Shown here piece by piece: positions 1 to 8,852 of a DNA stretch of 64,000 nucleotides (position 1 is its first letter; every line of letters begins with the position of its first letter). The notes beneath the pieces are model-generated. The model did not search any database. It saw only the letters and a program-made list of their open reading frames with translations, and was not told where the DNA came from. Position numbers and translations under genes: made by a program. The DNA is from Verrucomicrobiaceae bacterium UBA7681 (GTDB lineage: Bacteria; Verrucomicrobiota; Verrucomicrobiia; Verrucomicrobiales; Verrucomicrobiaceae), in NCBI GenBank assembly GCA_002482965.1, contig DLGZ01000067.1:58242-122241 (forward strand). The letters are read 5' to 3'.

Positions 1-968
1 TCATCGTCACGCAGATCGAAAACGTATTTGCAGGTCATCTGCGCGTGCAGCAAATAACCTGCGGTGCTGTGCAGAATACCCTTCGGCTTCCCTGTGCTGC
101 CGCTGGTGTAAAGAATGAACAGAGGCGCCTCAGAATCCATCGCGACCGGGGCGCAGCGAGCGTCCACATATTCCATTTCGCGGTGCCACCAGACGTCACG
201 GCCTTCCTCAATGTGCACATCCTGCTCGGTGCGACGGTAAACGATCACCGTCTCAACAGGCGTGTCATTGGCCTTGAGCGCGTCATCGACATTCTTCTTC
301 AAAGGCACCACCGCACCACGGCGGTAGCCGCCATCAGCGGTGATGATGATCTTGGCACCGCAGTCAATCACGCGGTCTTTGATCGACTCGGCGCTAAAGC
401 CCCCGAAGATCACGCTGTGCATCGCGCCGATGCGGGTGCAGGCAAGCATGGCGATGGCAGCCTCAGGAATCATTGGCATGTAGATGATGACGCGGTCGCC
501 CTTCTTGACCTTGTTGCGCTTCAGCACGTTGGCAAAGCGGCAGACTTCCCGGTGGAGCTGCTGGTAGGTGAGCACTCGCTTCTCCCCAGGCTCGCCTTCC
601 CAGATCAGTGCGGCCTTGGTCTTGCGCGGACCGTCGAGATGGCGGTCCAGGCAGTTTTCGCTCACATTGAGCTTGCCGCCGATGAACCACTTGGCGTTCG
701 GGCATTTCCAGTCGAGCACCTTGGTGAAGGGCTTGGTCCACTGCAACTCCTTGGCTTCACGGCCAAAGAACTTGTCAGGATGCTTGATCGACTCCTCATG
801 CATCTTCTTGTACTGCGCCATCGAGCTGATGCGGGCCTTCTTGGAGAATTCGGCGCTCGGCTTGAAGACCCGGCTTTCAGTCATCAGGGATTTGGAATTA
901 CTGCCAGCTTTGGCGGCAGTTTTGACAGCTTTTTTCGGGGCGGTTTTAGCGGCGGCTTTCTTGCTCAT
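1..968 (-). CDS. acs: Acetyl-coenzyme A synthetase, N-terminal part (runs off the window)
   Basis: AMP-forming acetyl-CoA synthetase, which activates acetate to acetyl-AMP and then acetyl-CoA in the cytoplasm. Translating the minus strand from the ATG at 968 gives 322 codons that run off the left edge. The Acs N-terminal pattern is clear: a W-x-K-P-[FY]-x-K-V-L-D-W stretch, N-C-L-D-R-H-L, I-W-E-G-E-P-G, Y-M-P-M-I-P-E-A, S-V-I-F-G-G-F-S, and near the edge the adenylate-forming P-loop YTSGSTGKPKG (bases about 77-109). The catalytic and C-terminal domains lie outside. The first ~25 residues are an unusual Lys/Ala-rich tail not seen in E. coli Acs; a downstream ATG (residue 29) is an alternative start that removes it. 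The gene is divergent from the PpiC-like gene at 1115. Confidence 0.95.
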   Translation of the reverse strand, partial: MSKKAAAKTAPKKAVKTAAKAGSNSKSLMTESRVFKPSAEFSKKARISSMAQYKKMHEESIKHPDKFFGREAKELQWTKPFTKVLDWKCPNAKWFIGGKLNVSENCLDRHLDGPRKTKAALIWEGEPGEKRVLTYQQLHREVCRFANVLKRNKVKKGDRVIIYMPMIPEAAIAMLACTRIGAMHSVIFGGFSAESIKDRVIDCGAKIIITADGGYRRGAVVPLKKNVDDALKANDTPVETVIVYRRTEQDVHIEEGRDVWWHREMEYVDARCAPVAMDSEAPLFILYTSGSTGKPKGILHSTAGYLLHAQMTCKYVFDLRDD

Positions 969-1024
969 AGCGGGTTGGGGTCGGCGATTGGGAGGCGTAG
1001 ATTAGAAACCGGAGCCGCTCGCGT

Positions 1025-1074
1025 GCAAGGTGAAGCTGCATCTACACGCACCTGACAGGCGAACTTCACCTTGC
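1025..1074. promoter_or_regulatory. Perfect 11-bp inverted repeat between divergent acs and ppiC-like genes
   Basis: GCAAGGTGAAG at 1025-1035 is matched exactly by its reverse complement at 1064-1074, with a 28-base spacer. It lies in the 146-bp divergent intergenic region. It could be a pair of operator half-sites or a leader hairpin for either gene; the sequence alone does not decide. Confidence 0.4.
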
Positions 1075-1114
1075 CACAGCCGCCCCACGCCCTACGGTAG
1101 CCACCTTATTTGTC

Positions 1115-2083
1115 ATGATTTCCCTGCGCATCAGCCTGTTTGCCCTCCTCTCCGCCTGCTCCAGCGTTCTCGCCCAGCAGTACTCCAACAGCATTGCGGC
1201 CGTCGTCGATGGCATTCCTATCGCCTCTTCCGAAGTGGAAGAAACCATCAAGGCCCAGGAACAGGTGATCCAGTTTCAGTTTCGCAATGACCCGGCACGC
1301 ATCAAAAAGGAAATCGCACTCCTGCGTCAGGGCGCCATCGAGACATTGATCGACCGCGAGATCCTGCTGGCTGAGTTCCGCAAAATCGGCGGTGTCCTCA
1401 AGGCACAGTACGTCGATGACGACATCAACGGCATCATCCGGGAGAGCTTCAAGGGAGACCGTGACGCCTTCGTGGATGAACTGACCAAGAGCGGCATGAC
1501 CTTGAAAAAATTCCGCGAACTGCGCGAGAAGATGGTCATCATGAATGTCATGCGTGCCCGCAATTCTGGCGAGCATCCGCCGGCCACACCCCGTGAAGTG
1601 CAGGAGTACTACAACCAAAACGTGGATAAATGGCGTGAGGGAGATCAGATCAAAATCTCCACCATCACCATCCCCAAATTCACCGGCGAGCCGGGCTCCA
1701 CCCCTGAAAAGCAGCAAAAACTCACCCAGGAGCTGCGCACCAAAATTGTTCAGGGAGCCGACTTCGCCGCCGCTGCGAAAACCAATTCACAGGACAGCCA
1801 CGCCGAAAACGGCGGCGCTTGGGACTGGATGTCGAAGACCGACCTCATGCCCGCCATTGCCGATGCGGCGATGGAACTTAAAACCGGTGGCATCAGCCAG
1901 GTTCTCGATCTCGAGTCCAACTTCATCATTGTCTCCTGCGATGCCAAGAAGCTCGGTGCCGCCCCGGATATCGAAAAGCTGCGCCCGGAAATTGAAAAAA
2001 TGATCAATCAGGAAAAATCCAAAGGCAACATCGACAAGTGGATGGAAAGCGTGCGCAAGAAGCATGTCATCAAACGCTACTAG
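1115..2083 (+). CDS. SurA/PpiC-like secreted peptidyl-prolyl isomerase family protein
   Basis: A 322-residue exported protein of the SurA/PrsA/PpiC chaperone-isomerase family, probably helping outer-membrane or periplasmic proteins fold. The N-terminus is hydrophobic and ends in LLSAC-SSVLAQQ, so it could be cleaved by signal peptidase I after Ala20 or, if Cys15 is a lipobox cysteine (L-S-A-C), be a lipoprotein. Residues ~25-160 resemble the SurA_N region (A-A-V-V-D-G-x-P-I, then Lys/Glu-rich helices). Residues ~170-270 look like a parvulin domain (I-K-I-S-T-I-T-I-P near its start; N-G-G-A-W-D-W, followed by the typical E-L-K-T-G-G-I-S-Q-V). Isomerase activity is inferred from family only. 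It is followed after 38 bases by the RelE-like gene on the same strand. Confidence 0.85.
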   Translation: MISLRISLFALLSACSSVLAQQYSNSIAAVVDGIPIASSEVEETIKAQEQVIQFQFRNDPARIKKEIALLRQGAIETLIDREILLAEFRKIGGVLKAQYVDDDINGIIRESFKGDRDAFVDELTKSGMTLKKFRELREKMVIMNVMRARNSGEHPPATPREVQEYYNQNVDKWREGDQIKISTITIPKFTGEPGSTPEKQQKLTQELRTKIVQGADFAAAAKTNSQDSHAENGGAWDWMSKTDLMPAIADAAMELKTGGISQVLDLESNFIIVSCDAKKLGAAPDIEKLRPEIEKMINQEKSKGNIDKWMESVRKKHVIKRY

Positions 2084-2121
2084 CCCTCCAACGCCCCGCT
2101 GCCCCCTCTCCCTTCCGCACC

Positions 2122-2493
2122 ATGATCCAGATCGTTTTCAATGACATCAGCGCCGCCGAGCTCTCCCACCTGCCCACGCAGGTCCAGTTTCATCTGCTGG
2201 AAGCGCTGAACATCCAGCCCGCCGATATTGAAGAAACGATTCTCGCCAAATGCTACGGCGTTCTCGAGCGCGGCGGCAAAAAACTCTACCGCTGCCGTGC
2301 CGGCGACCACCGCATCTATTTCGGCGTTGTTGATGGCAATGTGAGCGTCCACCGCGTGCTCCACAAAAACACCCTCACCGACTTCCTCTTCCGCAGCAAC
2401 CTGCCCGGTGGCGGCGAAGACGAGGCTCTGAGCCAGTCCAAAAGCTTCTGGCACCTCATTGATGAAGGTGCCAAGACTCTGAAGGTCGCCTAG
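2122..2493 (+). CDS. RelE/ParE-fold toxin-like protein, no antitoxin nearby
   Basis: A 123-residue protein whose centre (K-K-L-Y-R-C-R-A-G-D-H-R-I-Y-F-G-V-V-D-G) matches the RelE/ParE core strand pattern, in which Arg and Tyr precede a short acidic turn and a final H-R-V-L-H-K strand. The open frame extends upstream to 2038, inside the preceding gene, but the ATG at 2122 lies after that gene's stop and gives the family-like N-terminus. Classical RelE/ParE toxins are about 85-100 residues and sit beside an antitoxin. Here there is a ~30-residue C-terminal extension and no antitoxin-sized neighbour on either side, so this may be a domesticated housekeeping protein rather than a toxin. Function is not established. 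Confidence 0.7.
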   Translation: MIQIVFNDISAAELSHLPTQVQFHLLEALNIQPADIEETILAKCYGVLERGGKKLYRCRAGDHRIYFGVVDGNVSVHRVLHKNTLTDFLFRSNLPGGGEDEALSQSKSFWHLIDEGAKTLKVA

Positions 2494-2549
2494 GCATCCT
2501 GAATGGCGAATTCGTCGCCCAGGGTCATGCGGCATTCGTTGTATTAGCC

Positions 2550-3719
2550 ATGCTCACTCTCGATGCCCTCTTGTCCGATGAAGCCCTGCGTCAGCAGGAG
2601 TTTCCGGTGATCAAAGACAGCCTCTTCCTCGCCCATGCCGGCGTCACCATCCTGCCGCGCCGTGTCACACGCACGATGCAGGACTACCTCGAACAATGCT
2701 GCCTGCGCATGCAGGAGTATCCCGAGGCGTGGAAAGCCGTGAACGAAACACGCGTCGTTGCCGCCGAATTGATCGGTGCCAAAGCCAGCGAGATCGCCCT
2801 CATCGGCCCCACCTCGGTCGGCCTCAGTTTGGTAGCCAACGGTCTGCCATGGCAGGCAGGTGACGAAGTCGTCTGCTACCTCGATGACTATCCCGCCAAC
2901 GTTTACCCCTGGACCAACCTGGAACGCCACGGCGTCGTCTTAAAGTTCCTCAATCCCGCATCCCCCGGTGTGATCACACCTGAACTCGTCGAGGCCGCGC
3001 TGACACCCAAGACCAAACTCGTCGCCCTCGCCTCCTGCCATTTCCAGAGCGGCTACCGCATCGAAATCGACCGCATCGGCCGAATGCTGCGTGAGCGCGG
3101 CATCCTGTTCTGCCTCGATGCCATCCAAACCGTCGGAGCCTTCGAGACCCGCGTCGATCACGTCGACTTCCTCTCCGCCGACTCCCACAAATGGATGCTC
3201 GGCCCCATGAGCGCCGGCATTTTTTACGTGCGCGAAGAGCTGCAGGACATGCTGCGCCCAAGCCTGCTCGGTTCTTGGAATGTCCAAAGCCCCAACTTCA
3301 TCGCGCAAGAAGAGATCGCCTTCGAGCGCGGCGGTCGTCGCTACGAACCCGGCGCGCTCAACATCTCCGGCATCCTCGGCATGAAGGCCGGCATCGACTT
3401 GATCTTGGAAATCGGCCTCCCCGCCATCAGCGCCCAGCTTCTAAAGCTCAAAGCCCGCCTGCACGCCGGACTCCAGCCCCTAGGCTTCACCGTCCTCGGC
3501 CCCGATCCACACAACAGTACCAACGCCTCCTGCATCACCACCGTGCAGCACCCCCAGCGCTCACTGGAAGACATCACCAAGCACCTCACCGCAAACAACA
3601 TCATCCCCTCCCTGCGCCACAACCGCGCCGGACAGCCCCTGCTCCGCTTCAGCCCCCACTTCTACAACACAGAAGCCGAGATGGATCGCGTGGCAAAGGT
3701 GATCGGCGAGATAATGTGA
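2550..3719 (+). CDS. Class V aminotransferase (cysteine desulfurase-like, PLP enzyme)
   Basis: A 389-residue fold-type I PLP enzyme of the aminotransferase class V / cysteine desulfurase-selenocysteine lyase group. Visible landmarks are an N-terminal F-L-A-H-A-G segment, F-C-L-D-A-I-Q with Asp190 as the likely pyridine-nitrogen partner, and S-A-D-S-H-K-W-M-L-G-P with Lys214 as the Schiff-base lysine. The C-terminal small domain ends in L-R-F-S-P-H-F-Y-N, as in the family. There is no Fe-S scaffold or suf/isc gene nearby, so the substrate cannot be named. It ends immediately next to the convergent membrane-protein gene (stop codons at 3717-3719 and 3720-3722). Confidence 0.88.
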   Translation: MLTLDALLSDEALRQQEFPVIKDSLFLAHAGVTILPRRVTRTMQDYLEQCCLRMQEYPEAWKAVNETRVVAAELIGAKASEIALIGPTSVGLSLVANGLPWQAGDEVVCYLDDYPANVYPWTNLERHGVVLKFLNPASPGVITPELVEAALTPKTKLVALASCHFQSGYRIEIDRIGRMLRERGILFCLDAIQTVGAFETRVDHVDFLSADSHKWMLGPMSAGIFYVREELQDMLRPSLLGSWNVQSPNFIAQEEIAFERGGRRYEPGALNISGILGMKAGIDLILEIGLPAISAQLLKLKARLHAGLQPLGFTVLGPDPHNSTNASCITTVQHPQRSLEDITKHLTANNIIPSLRHNRAGQPLLRFSPHFYNTEAEMDRVAKVIGEIM

Positions 3720-4166
3720 TTACCAGAAAAGCGGTCTCACCCAAACCGGATAAACAGCGGACAACGCAATCAGGAGCGATCCTCCGACGATAAGCACCAG
3801 TCTGATTTGTCTGGAAGATTGAGTGCTGGAAAACTTCAAATCAATCCATCCGCAGGTTAAAAACAGGATGGCTCCCAGGAACCAAATGCCATCCGCATGG
3901 CCGTTGATCCCGAGATAGAAAACCAAGTCATCTGAGCTCAGTTTCAAAGCCTCCGCCCGCATCTTATCTTTGTTGGCTCCCGACAAGGAATGCTGGATCG
4001 CCGGTATGGAAGCCAGCAAACAAATCCGATGAATCAGTATCGCGCATAAAAAGCCCAAAGGAGCCAGGAATCCAAACTGCCGCCTTGCTCGCAAAGCCAC
4101 GAAAAAGCCAAGCGTGAGGGCAGTAATGCCCACGAGACTAATTCCCAGCGCGATGGCAGCATTCAT
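3720..4166 (-). CDS. Small multi-pass membrane protein, unknown function
   Basis: A 148-residue protein with about four hydrophobic segments: residues ~3-25 (I-A-L-G-I-S-L-V-G-I-T), ~33-55, ~90-110 (G-I-W-F-L-G-A-I-L-F-L) and ~122-142. A polar loop containing N-K-D-K-M-R-A-E-A separates the second and third. I do not recognise a family. The start lies 12 bases after the pheT stop, so it is probably the last gene of the pheS-pheT transcript, with translation possibly coupled to pheT. Its own stop abuts the stop of the convergent aminotransferase gene, leaving no room for a terminator between them. Confidence 0.65.
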   Translation of the reverse strand: MNAAIALGISLVGITALTLGFFVALRARRQFGFLAPLGFLCAILIHRICLLASIPAIQHSLSGANKDKMRAEALKLSSDDLVFYLGINGHADGIWFLGAILFLTCGWIDLKFSSTQSSRQIRLVLIVGGSLLIALSAVYPVWVRPLFW

Positions 4167-4178
4167 TTCTCCAGCCTA

Positions 4179-6572
4179 TCACCGCCGCACCGTCGCAGGC
4201 AATGACTTCTCCAGCGCCGTAAGAATAGCCGTGTGAGCGGCATCGACTTCAGCAGTTTCGAGGGTCTTGTCAGAGGAGCGATAAGTAAGCGTCCACGCGA
4301 TTGACTTCCGGTCCTTGGAAATCTTGGCTCCCGAAGGGTCAGCGAAGACGTCGAACACTTCGGCTCCCACAAACAGAGGGTGCTTCTGCGCCGCGAAGAA
4401 CGCTGCCACTTTGGCGTGCGGAAGATCAGCGGGGACTTCCATGGCGACGTCGCGCGTCATGCCCGGGAAACGTGGAAGCTCCTCAAACTTTGTCGGACCA
4501 GTGCTGCCCTGGCGCAGAGCGCTGAGGAGCAGCTCAGCCACATAGACCGGATGGCGGGCGTTGATTTCACGCGCACGCGCAGGATGCAATTGCGCGATCC
4601 AGCCGAGAATGCGGTTCCCCGCGCGGAGCTCACTGGTCAGCAGATAGTTGGCGCTGTTTTCTTTCGCAGGACGCACTTCGAGAGGCGTGCGCGTGAGGTT
4701 TTGAATCTGTCCAACAAGCTCATGGACATCGGCAGGCTGCGGTTCACGGCCATGCCAGCTCGTCGGCGACACCGGGCCACTAACCAGCACCGCAAGCCGT
4801 TCTTCCTCGCGGCTACCACCCTTCGGCAGCGTCAGGAAGACGCGCCCGAGTTCGAAGAAGCGCAGACGATGCAAACCCTGGCGAATATTGAGCGCCGCAG
4901 TGGCAATCAGACCCGGGACAATGCTGGGGCGCAGCGTCGTGTGATCTTCGCTGAGCGGATTTTTCACCGCCACGCCCTGCCCACCACCGAGTGAATCAGC
5001 GAGTTGCGCATCCGCAATGAGACGCAGCGTTTGCGCCTCGAAGAAGCCACGGCTGGCCAAGGTCTGGCGCAGGTTCATCGCAAAATCATACGCACGATCC
5101 GCAGCATCCACAGGCGCTGCGACAGCGACCTGACGTGATGGCACGCGATCCAAGCCGATGACACGCGCGATTTCTTCAATGAGATCAACAGCGCGCAGGA
5201 GATCAAGGCGGTAGCTCGGAATGATCCACTGGCTCTCGTCCTTGCCTGCGGACTTCTGAGTAAGGCCAAGCTTCGTGAGGATGGCGTGAATTTCATCACC
5301 CGCCATATTAGGCGTGCCAAGCAGCCTACGCGCGCGGTTTTCATCCAGCGTGACTTCACCGACCAGCACAGGCGCTGCTCCAGCGACCTGCACCACGTCT
5401 TCAGCAGTACCTCCAGCGATTTCGAGGATCAGCTTCGTCGCGAGTTCAGACCCACCCTGCACCTGCTGCGGATCAATGCCACGCTCAAATCGGTAGCTGC
5501 TATCACTGCTCAGACCAAGGCGGCGCGAAGTGCGGCGAATGCCGCTCGGCGCGAAATAGGCGCTTTCCAGCAGGACGTTGACGGTCGTTTCAGTGACACC
5601 CGTTTCCTCCCCCCCCATGACACCCGCAATAGCGACAGGACGCTCGCTGTCGGCAATGACGAGGTCGTCAGTCTGCAAAGCGTAGGTCTGCCCATCAAGC
5701 GCGAGGAACTTCTCACCTTCAGCAGCCGTGCGAACGACAATGCCGCCCTTAAGCTTGTCGAGATCAAAGCAGTGCAGTGACTGCCCCATCTCCATTATGA
5801 CGTAGTTCGTGATGTCCACGATGCTGTTGATCGGCCTCAGACCGATGCTCTCAAGACGCCGGCGCAGCCACTCCGGACTTGGGCCGACTTTAACGCCCTT
5901 GATGAGACGCGCCGTGTAAAGCGGGCAGGCCTCAGCAGCCTTGATCACGATCTGATCCTCGGCAGCAGCCTTGGTTTTCGTGCTCGCGTTCGCATGATGA
6001 CGTTCGCCTTTGAGCGGCAAACCAGTGAGTGCGGCGAGTTCGCGAGCAAGACCGAGGTGACTCAGGAGATCAGAACGGTTCGGCGTGATCTCGAGATCGA
6101 AAAGCACATCGGCCGGATTAAGCTTGTTGAACGGCGTGCCCACGGGGGAATCAGCCGCCATGATGAGCAGGCCGCCGGTGTCTTCGCCAATGCCGAGTTC
6201 CTTGCCGCTGCACAGCATGCCGAGAGAATCAACACCCCGCAGCTTGCCTTCCTTGATGGCAAATCCGCCGGGCAAAACAGCACCCGGAAGCGCGAGCGGA
6301 ACCTTGTCCCCCGCTTTGAAATTCTTCGCACCACAGACGATCTGACGCAGCGTACCGCTGCCATCATCCACCTGACAAACGCTGAGTTTGTCAGCATTCG
6401 GATGCTGCTCAAACGACTGAATCTGCGCGACAACGACCTTGTCGGTCGCGACACCACGTTCTTCAATGCCTTCAACTTCCACACCAGCGAAGGTGAGAAG
6501 ATCAGAGAGCTGCGGGACCGTGTAGGAGCTCAGGTCGAGATGAGTGCTGAGCCAGGAGAGGGAAACTTGCAT
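4179..6572 (-). CDS. pheT: Phenylalanine-tRNA ligase beta subunit
   Basis: Beta chain of the alpha2beta2 phenylalanyl-tRNA synthetase, 797 residues (E. coli PheT has 795). I start at the ATG at 6572, giving M-Q-V-S-L-S-W-L, the family N-terminus; the frame stays open upstream but that extension overlaps pheS. Domains in order: EMAP/tRNA-binding fold around residues 40-150 (H-P-N-A-D-K-L-S-V-C), the B3/B4 editing region (I-T-P-N-R-S-D-L-L-S-H), B5, the catalytic-like core, and a C-terminal FDX-ACB anticodon-binding domain (residues ~705-797, R-F-P-G-M-T-R-D-V-A). It lies 46 bases after pheS. Confidence 0.97.
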   Translation of the reverse strand: MQVSLSWLSTHLDLSSYTVPQLSDLLTFAGVEVEGIEERGVATDKVVVAQIQSFEQHPNADKLSVCQVDDGSGTLRQIVCGAKNFKAGDKVPLALPGAVLPGGFAIKEGKLRGVDSLGMLCSGKELGIGEDTGGLLIMAADSPVGTPFNKLNPADVLFDLEITPNRSDLLSHLGLARELAALTGLPLKGERHHANASTKTKAAAEDQIVIKAAEACPLYTARLIKGVKVGPSPEWLRRRLESIGLRPINSIVDITNYVIMEMGQSLHCFDLDKLKGGIVVRTAAEGEKFLALDGQTYALQTDDLVIADSERPVAIAGVMGGEETGVTETTVNVLLESAYFAPSGIRRTSRRLGLSSDSSYRFERGIDPQQVQGGSELATKLILEIAGGTAEDVVQVAGAAPVLVGEVTLDENRARRLLGTPNMAGDEIHAILTKLGLTQKSAGKDESQWIIPSYRLDLLRAVDLIEEIARVIGLDRVPSRQVAVAAPVDAADRAYDFAMNLRQTLASRGFFEAQTLRLIADAQLADSLGGGQGVAVKNPLSEDHTTLRPSIVPGLIATAALNIRQGLHRLRFFELGRVFLTLPKGGSREEERLAVLVSGPVSPTSWHGREPQPADVHELVGQIQNLTRTPLEVRPAKENSANYLLTSELRAGNRILGWIAQLHPARAREINARHPVYVAELLLSALRQGSTGPTKFEELPRFPGMTRDVAMEVPADLPHAKVAAFFAAQKHPLFVGAEVFDVFADPSGAKISKDRKSIAWTLTYRSSDKTLETAEVDAAHTAILTALEKSLPATVRR

Positions 6573-6618
6573 GACAGGAAAAAAGGAAAAGGAATGATCA
6601 AAAAAGAACCGCTGAAGA

Positions 6619-7644
6619 TCACGCGGCGAACTGCTGGAGAAACCGCACATCATTCTCAATGAGATGCCGGATGTCAGTGATGCCATGCATGATCATGGCA
6701 AGCCGGTCGAGGCCGAGACCGAACGCAAAGCCAGTGGTGGTCTCCGGATCGAAAAGGTTGTCACCACGCGCCTTGTTGATCTCAGCGAAAACGGCAGGAT
6801 CCACCATGCCACAGCCTGCTATTTCGATCCAGCGAGCCTCCTTGCCCTTCGCTTCAAGCTTCACGTCGATCTCGAAGCTCGGCTCCGTGAATGGGAAAAA
6901 GTGCGGACGGAAACGCACCGCAGTCCCAGCGCCAAAGATCTCACGGAAGAAGTATTCCAGCGTGCCTTTGAGATCGCCCAGGCTGACGTCCTGATTGACG
7001 TAAAGACCTTCAAGCTGGTTGAAAACGCTGAGGTGCGTCGCGTCGATCTCATCACGGCGATACGCAGCGCCAGGAGCAATGATGCGGATCGGCAGCGTCT
7101 TGGCAGACTCCATGGTGCGAACCTGCACGCTGGACGTATGCGTGCGCAGCAGCCGGCCATCAGGAAGGTAAAAGGTATCCTTCTCATTACGCGCCGGGTG
7201 GTCAGCAGGCGTGTTCAGCGCATCAAAGCAATGCCACTCCGTTTCAATCTCCGGCCCTTCTGCCAAAGCGAAGCCCATGCGGCGCAGCGTGCGGATGGCG
7301 AGATCACGAATCTGGGTGAGCGGATGCAACGCGCCGACGCCTGCACCCGGACGGCCCGGCAGCGTGATGTCGATGCCTTCCACCGCCTTGCCGTCTTGCG
7401 CGGCTTGCAGCGCGAGCTTCTTCGTGTCGATGCCTTCAGTGATGGCGGTGCGGACTTCGTTGAGCTTGGCCCCCACCTCCTTCTTCTGCTCCACCGGCAC
7501 ATCCTTCATGCCCTGGCTCAGAGCGGTGACACTGCCTTTCTTGCCCAGGAAGTTGACGCGCACAGCCTCGAGTGCGGATTCATCCTGTGCGGCTTCAAGT
7601 GCGGCAAGGGCTGCGGTTTTGAGAGAGTCGAGTTCGGAAAGCAT
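6619..7644 (-). CDS. pheS: Phenylalanine-tRNA ligase alpha subunit
   Basis: Catalytic alpha chain of phenylalanyl-tRNA synthetase, class II. The ATG at 7644 gives 341 residues; an in-frame GTG four codons upstream (7656) is possible, but the ATG start aligns with known PheS N-termini (L-S-E-L-D-S-L-K). An N-terminal coiled coil (residues ~1-85, with N-F-L-G-K-K-G) is followed by the synthetase core. Motif 2 is seen as Y-R-R-D-E-I-D-A-T-H and motif 3 as G-L-G-L-D-R-L-A-M. No clear Shine-Dalgarno is visible. It forms an operon with pheT. Confidence 0.97.
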   Translation of the reverse strand: MLSELDSLKTAALAALEAAQDESALEAVRVNFLGKKGSVTALSQGMKDVPVEQKKEVGAKLNEVRTAITEGIDTKKLALQAAQDGKAVEGIDITLPGRPGAGVGALHPLTQIRDLAIRTLRRMGFALAEGPEIETEWHCFDALNTPADHPARNEKDTFYLPDGRLLRTHTSSVQVRTMESAKTLPIRIIAPGAAYRRDEIDATHLSVFNQLEGLYVNQDVSLGDLKGTLEYFFREIFGAGTAVRFRPHFFPFTEPSFEIDVKLEAKGKEARWIEIAGCGMVDPAVFAEINKARGDNLFDPETTTGFAFGLGLDRLAMIMHGITDIRHLIENDVRFLQQFAA

Positions 7645-7725
7645 GGAACCGGCCACTTAGCTGCGAGATGGCCCGCATGCAACCGTTGGAACATGCCAGC
7701 CGCGCCCTTCGCAAAGCACACGCCC

Positions 7726-8583
7726 TCAGGCCCGCAGCAGTTCCGGGCTGCGCAGAGTCAGCTCCGTCACCTCCGGCGGGGCACCAATACGCAGAGGCAC
7801 CCCCACGCAGCCAATGCCGCGATTCACATACACCTGCAGGCCGCCAACCTCGTAACGTCCGGCAAGATACTTTTTGCCAAACTTCGCACGCCGAAGAGAC
7901 ATCGGAGCCTTGCCACGGAAGACCAACTGGCCGCCATGCGTGTGGCCGGAAATTTGCAGCGCCTTCACCCCAGCCTCCGCAATCGTGTCGGCAGCATCCG
8001 GCTCATGCATCATGAGCACCAGCGGCTGGTGTTGCTTCCAGTCCTGCAGCGTTTTTCTAACGTCCGGCCTGTTCACATACATGGAGTCAAAACCACCGAG
8101 AATCAGAGTCCCCTTGTCCGTGTGAACGCGGCGAATCTCATTCCGCAGCACAGGAATATTACGCTCCGTGAGCGCCCGGATCACCTCGGGCGCACCACTC
8201 GCGAAATCATGATTGCCCAAGCTGGCATACACGCCGTAGGGCGCTTCGAGCAGGGACATCAATTCCGCCACCAGCGGAGCCGGGCGCGCCGTGTGGGTCA
8301 CAAAATCACCCGTCAGGGCCACCATGTCAGGCTTCAGGGAATTGCAGGCCTGCACGCTTTGTAAAATATCATCAGCCGTGGTGAAGGGCTCAAGGTGCAG
8401 ATCGCTCAGTTGCGCCAGACGAAAGCCATCCATTGCAGGGGGCAGTCCCGGCACCAAAATTTCGACTCGCTCAATCAGTACACTCGGCTTGCGATCACGC
8501 GCGAAGGCGTTCGAGGCAGAACCGACTGCGGCCAATGCAGTGAGCTGGCGCAAAAGGCTGCGGCGGGAATAGGATGCGGACAT
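7726..8583 (-). CDS. Tat-exported metallophosphoesterase (YaeI-like)
   Basis: A 285-residue calcineurin-like phosphoesterase. The N-terminus S-R-R-S-L-L-R-Q-L followed by a hydrophobic stretch and A-F-A is a twin-arginine signal, so the folded enzyme is probably exported. All five metallophosphoesterase motifs are visible in order: S-D-L-H, T-G-D-F, L-G-N-H-D, M-H-E-P-D and S-G-H-T-H-G-G-Q. They supply the two-metal site. It most resembles the YaeI/YkuE membrane-associated phosphodiesterase group; the substrate is unknown. It sits between rplT and pheS in what is otherwise the classical rpmI-rplT-pheST order. Confidence 0.9.
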   Translation of the reverse strand: MSASYSRRSLLRQLTALAAVGSASNAFARDRKPSVLIERVEILVPGLPPAMDGFRLAQLSDLHLEPFTTADDILQSVQACNSLKPDMVALTGDFVTHTARPAPLVAELMSLLEAPYGVYASLGNHDFASGAPEVIRALTERNIPVLRNEIRRVHTDKGTLILGGFDSMYVNRPDVRKTLQDWKQHQPLVLMMHEPDAADTIAEAGVKALQISGHTHGGQLVFRGKAPMSLRRAKFGKKYLAGRYEVGGLQVYVNRGIGCVGVPLRIGAPPEVTELTLRSPELLRA

Positions 8584-8791
8584 GATAAATCAGCAGGTTG
8601 TGCCAACGAGAGCGCGGCTGCTCATCTGTTGATACGCTGGGGAATGAGGGAACGATGCGCAGGAGTCCACGTCTTCAACAAGCACTGAAACTGGGGAAAG
8701 CCGCGCATTGATCAACACCCCACTATATGCCCAAAAGTTCAAAATTCAACCCTTACGTGAGTTTCACGCCTTGGGCCGGTGTGCCACGGGC

Positions 8792-8826
8792 ACAACAAAA
8801 CAGCCGGAGCATGCGCTCCGGCTGTT
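8792..8826 (-). terminator. Rho-independent terminator after rplT
   Basis: A perfect 12-bp stem (AACAGCCGGAGC at 8799-8810, GCTCCGGCTGTT at 8815-8826) closes a 4-base loop. On the minus strand it is followed by TTTTGTTG. It lies 26 bases past the rplT stop and should separate the ribosomal-protein transcript from the phosphoesterase/pheST genes. Confidence 0.9.
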
Positions 8827-8852
8827 GTGAATGATTTGGGTTCCGGCAGAGC

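Noticed and set aside
45..1055. Plus-strand open frame of 336 codons at the left edge
   Set aside because: It is antisense to acs, whose conserved motifs are clear.
6664..8364. Plus-strand open frame of 566 codons opposite pheS and the phosphoesterase
   Set aside because: It is fully antisense to two genes with conserved catalytic motifs and has no recognisable features of its own.
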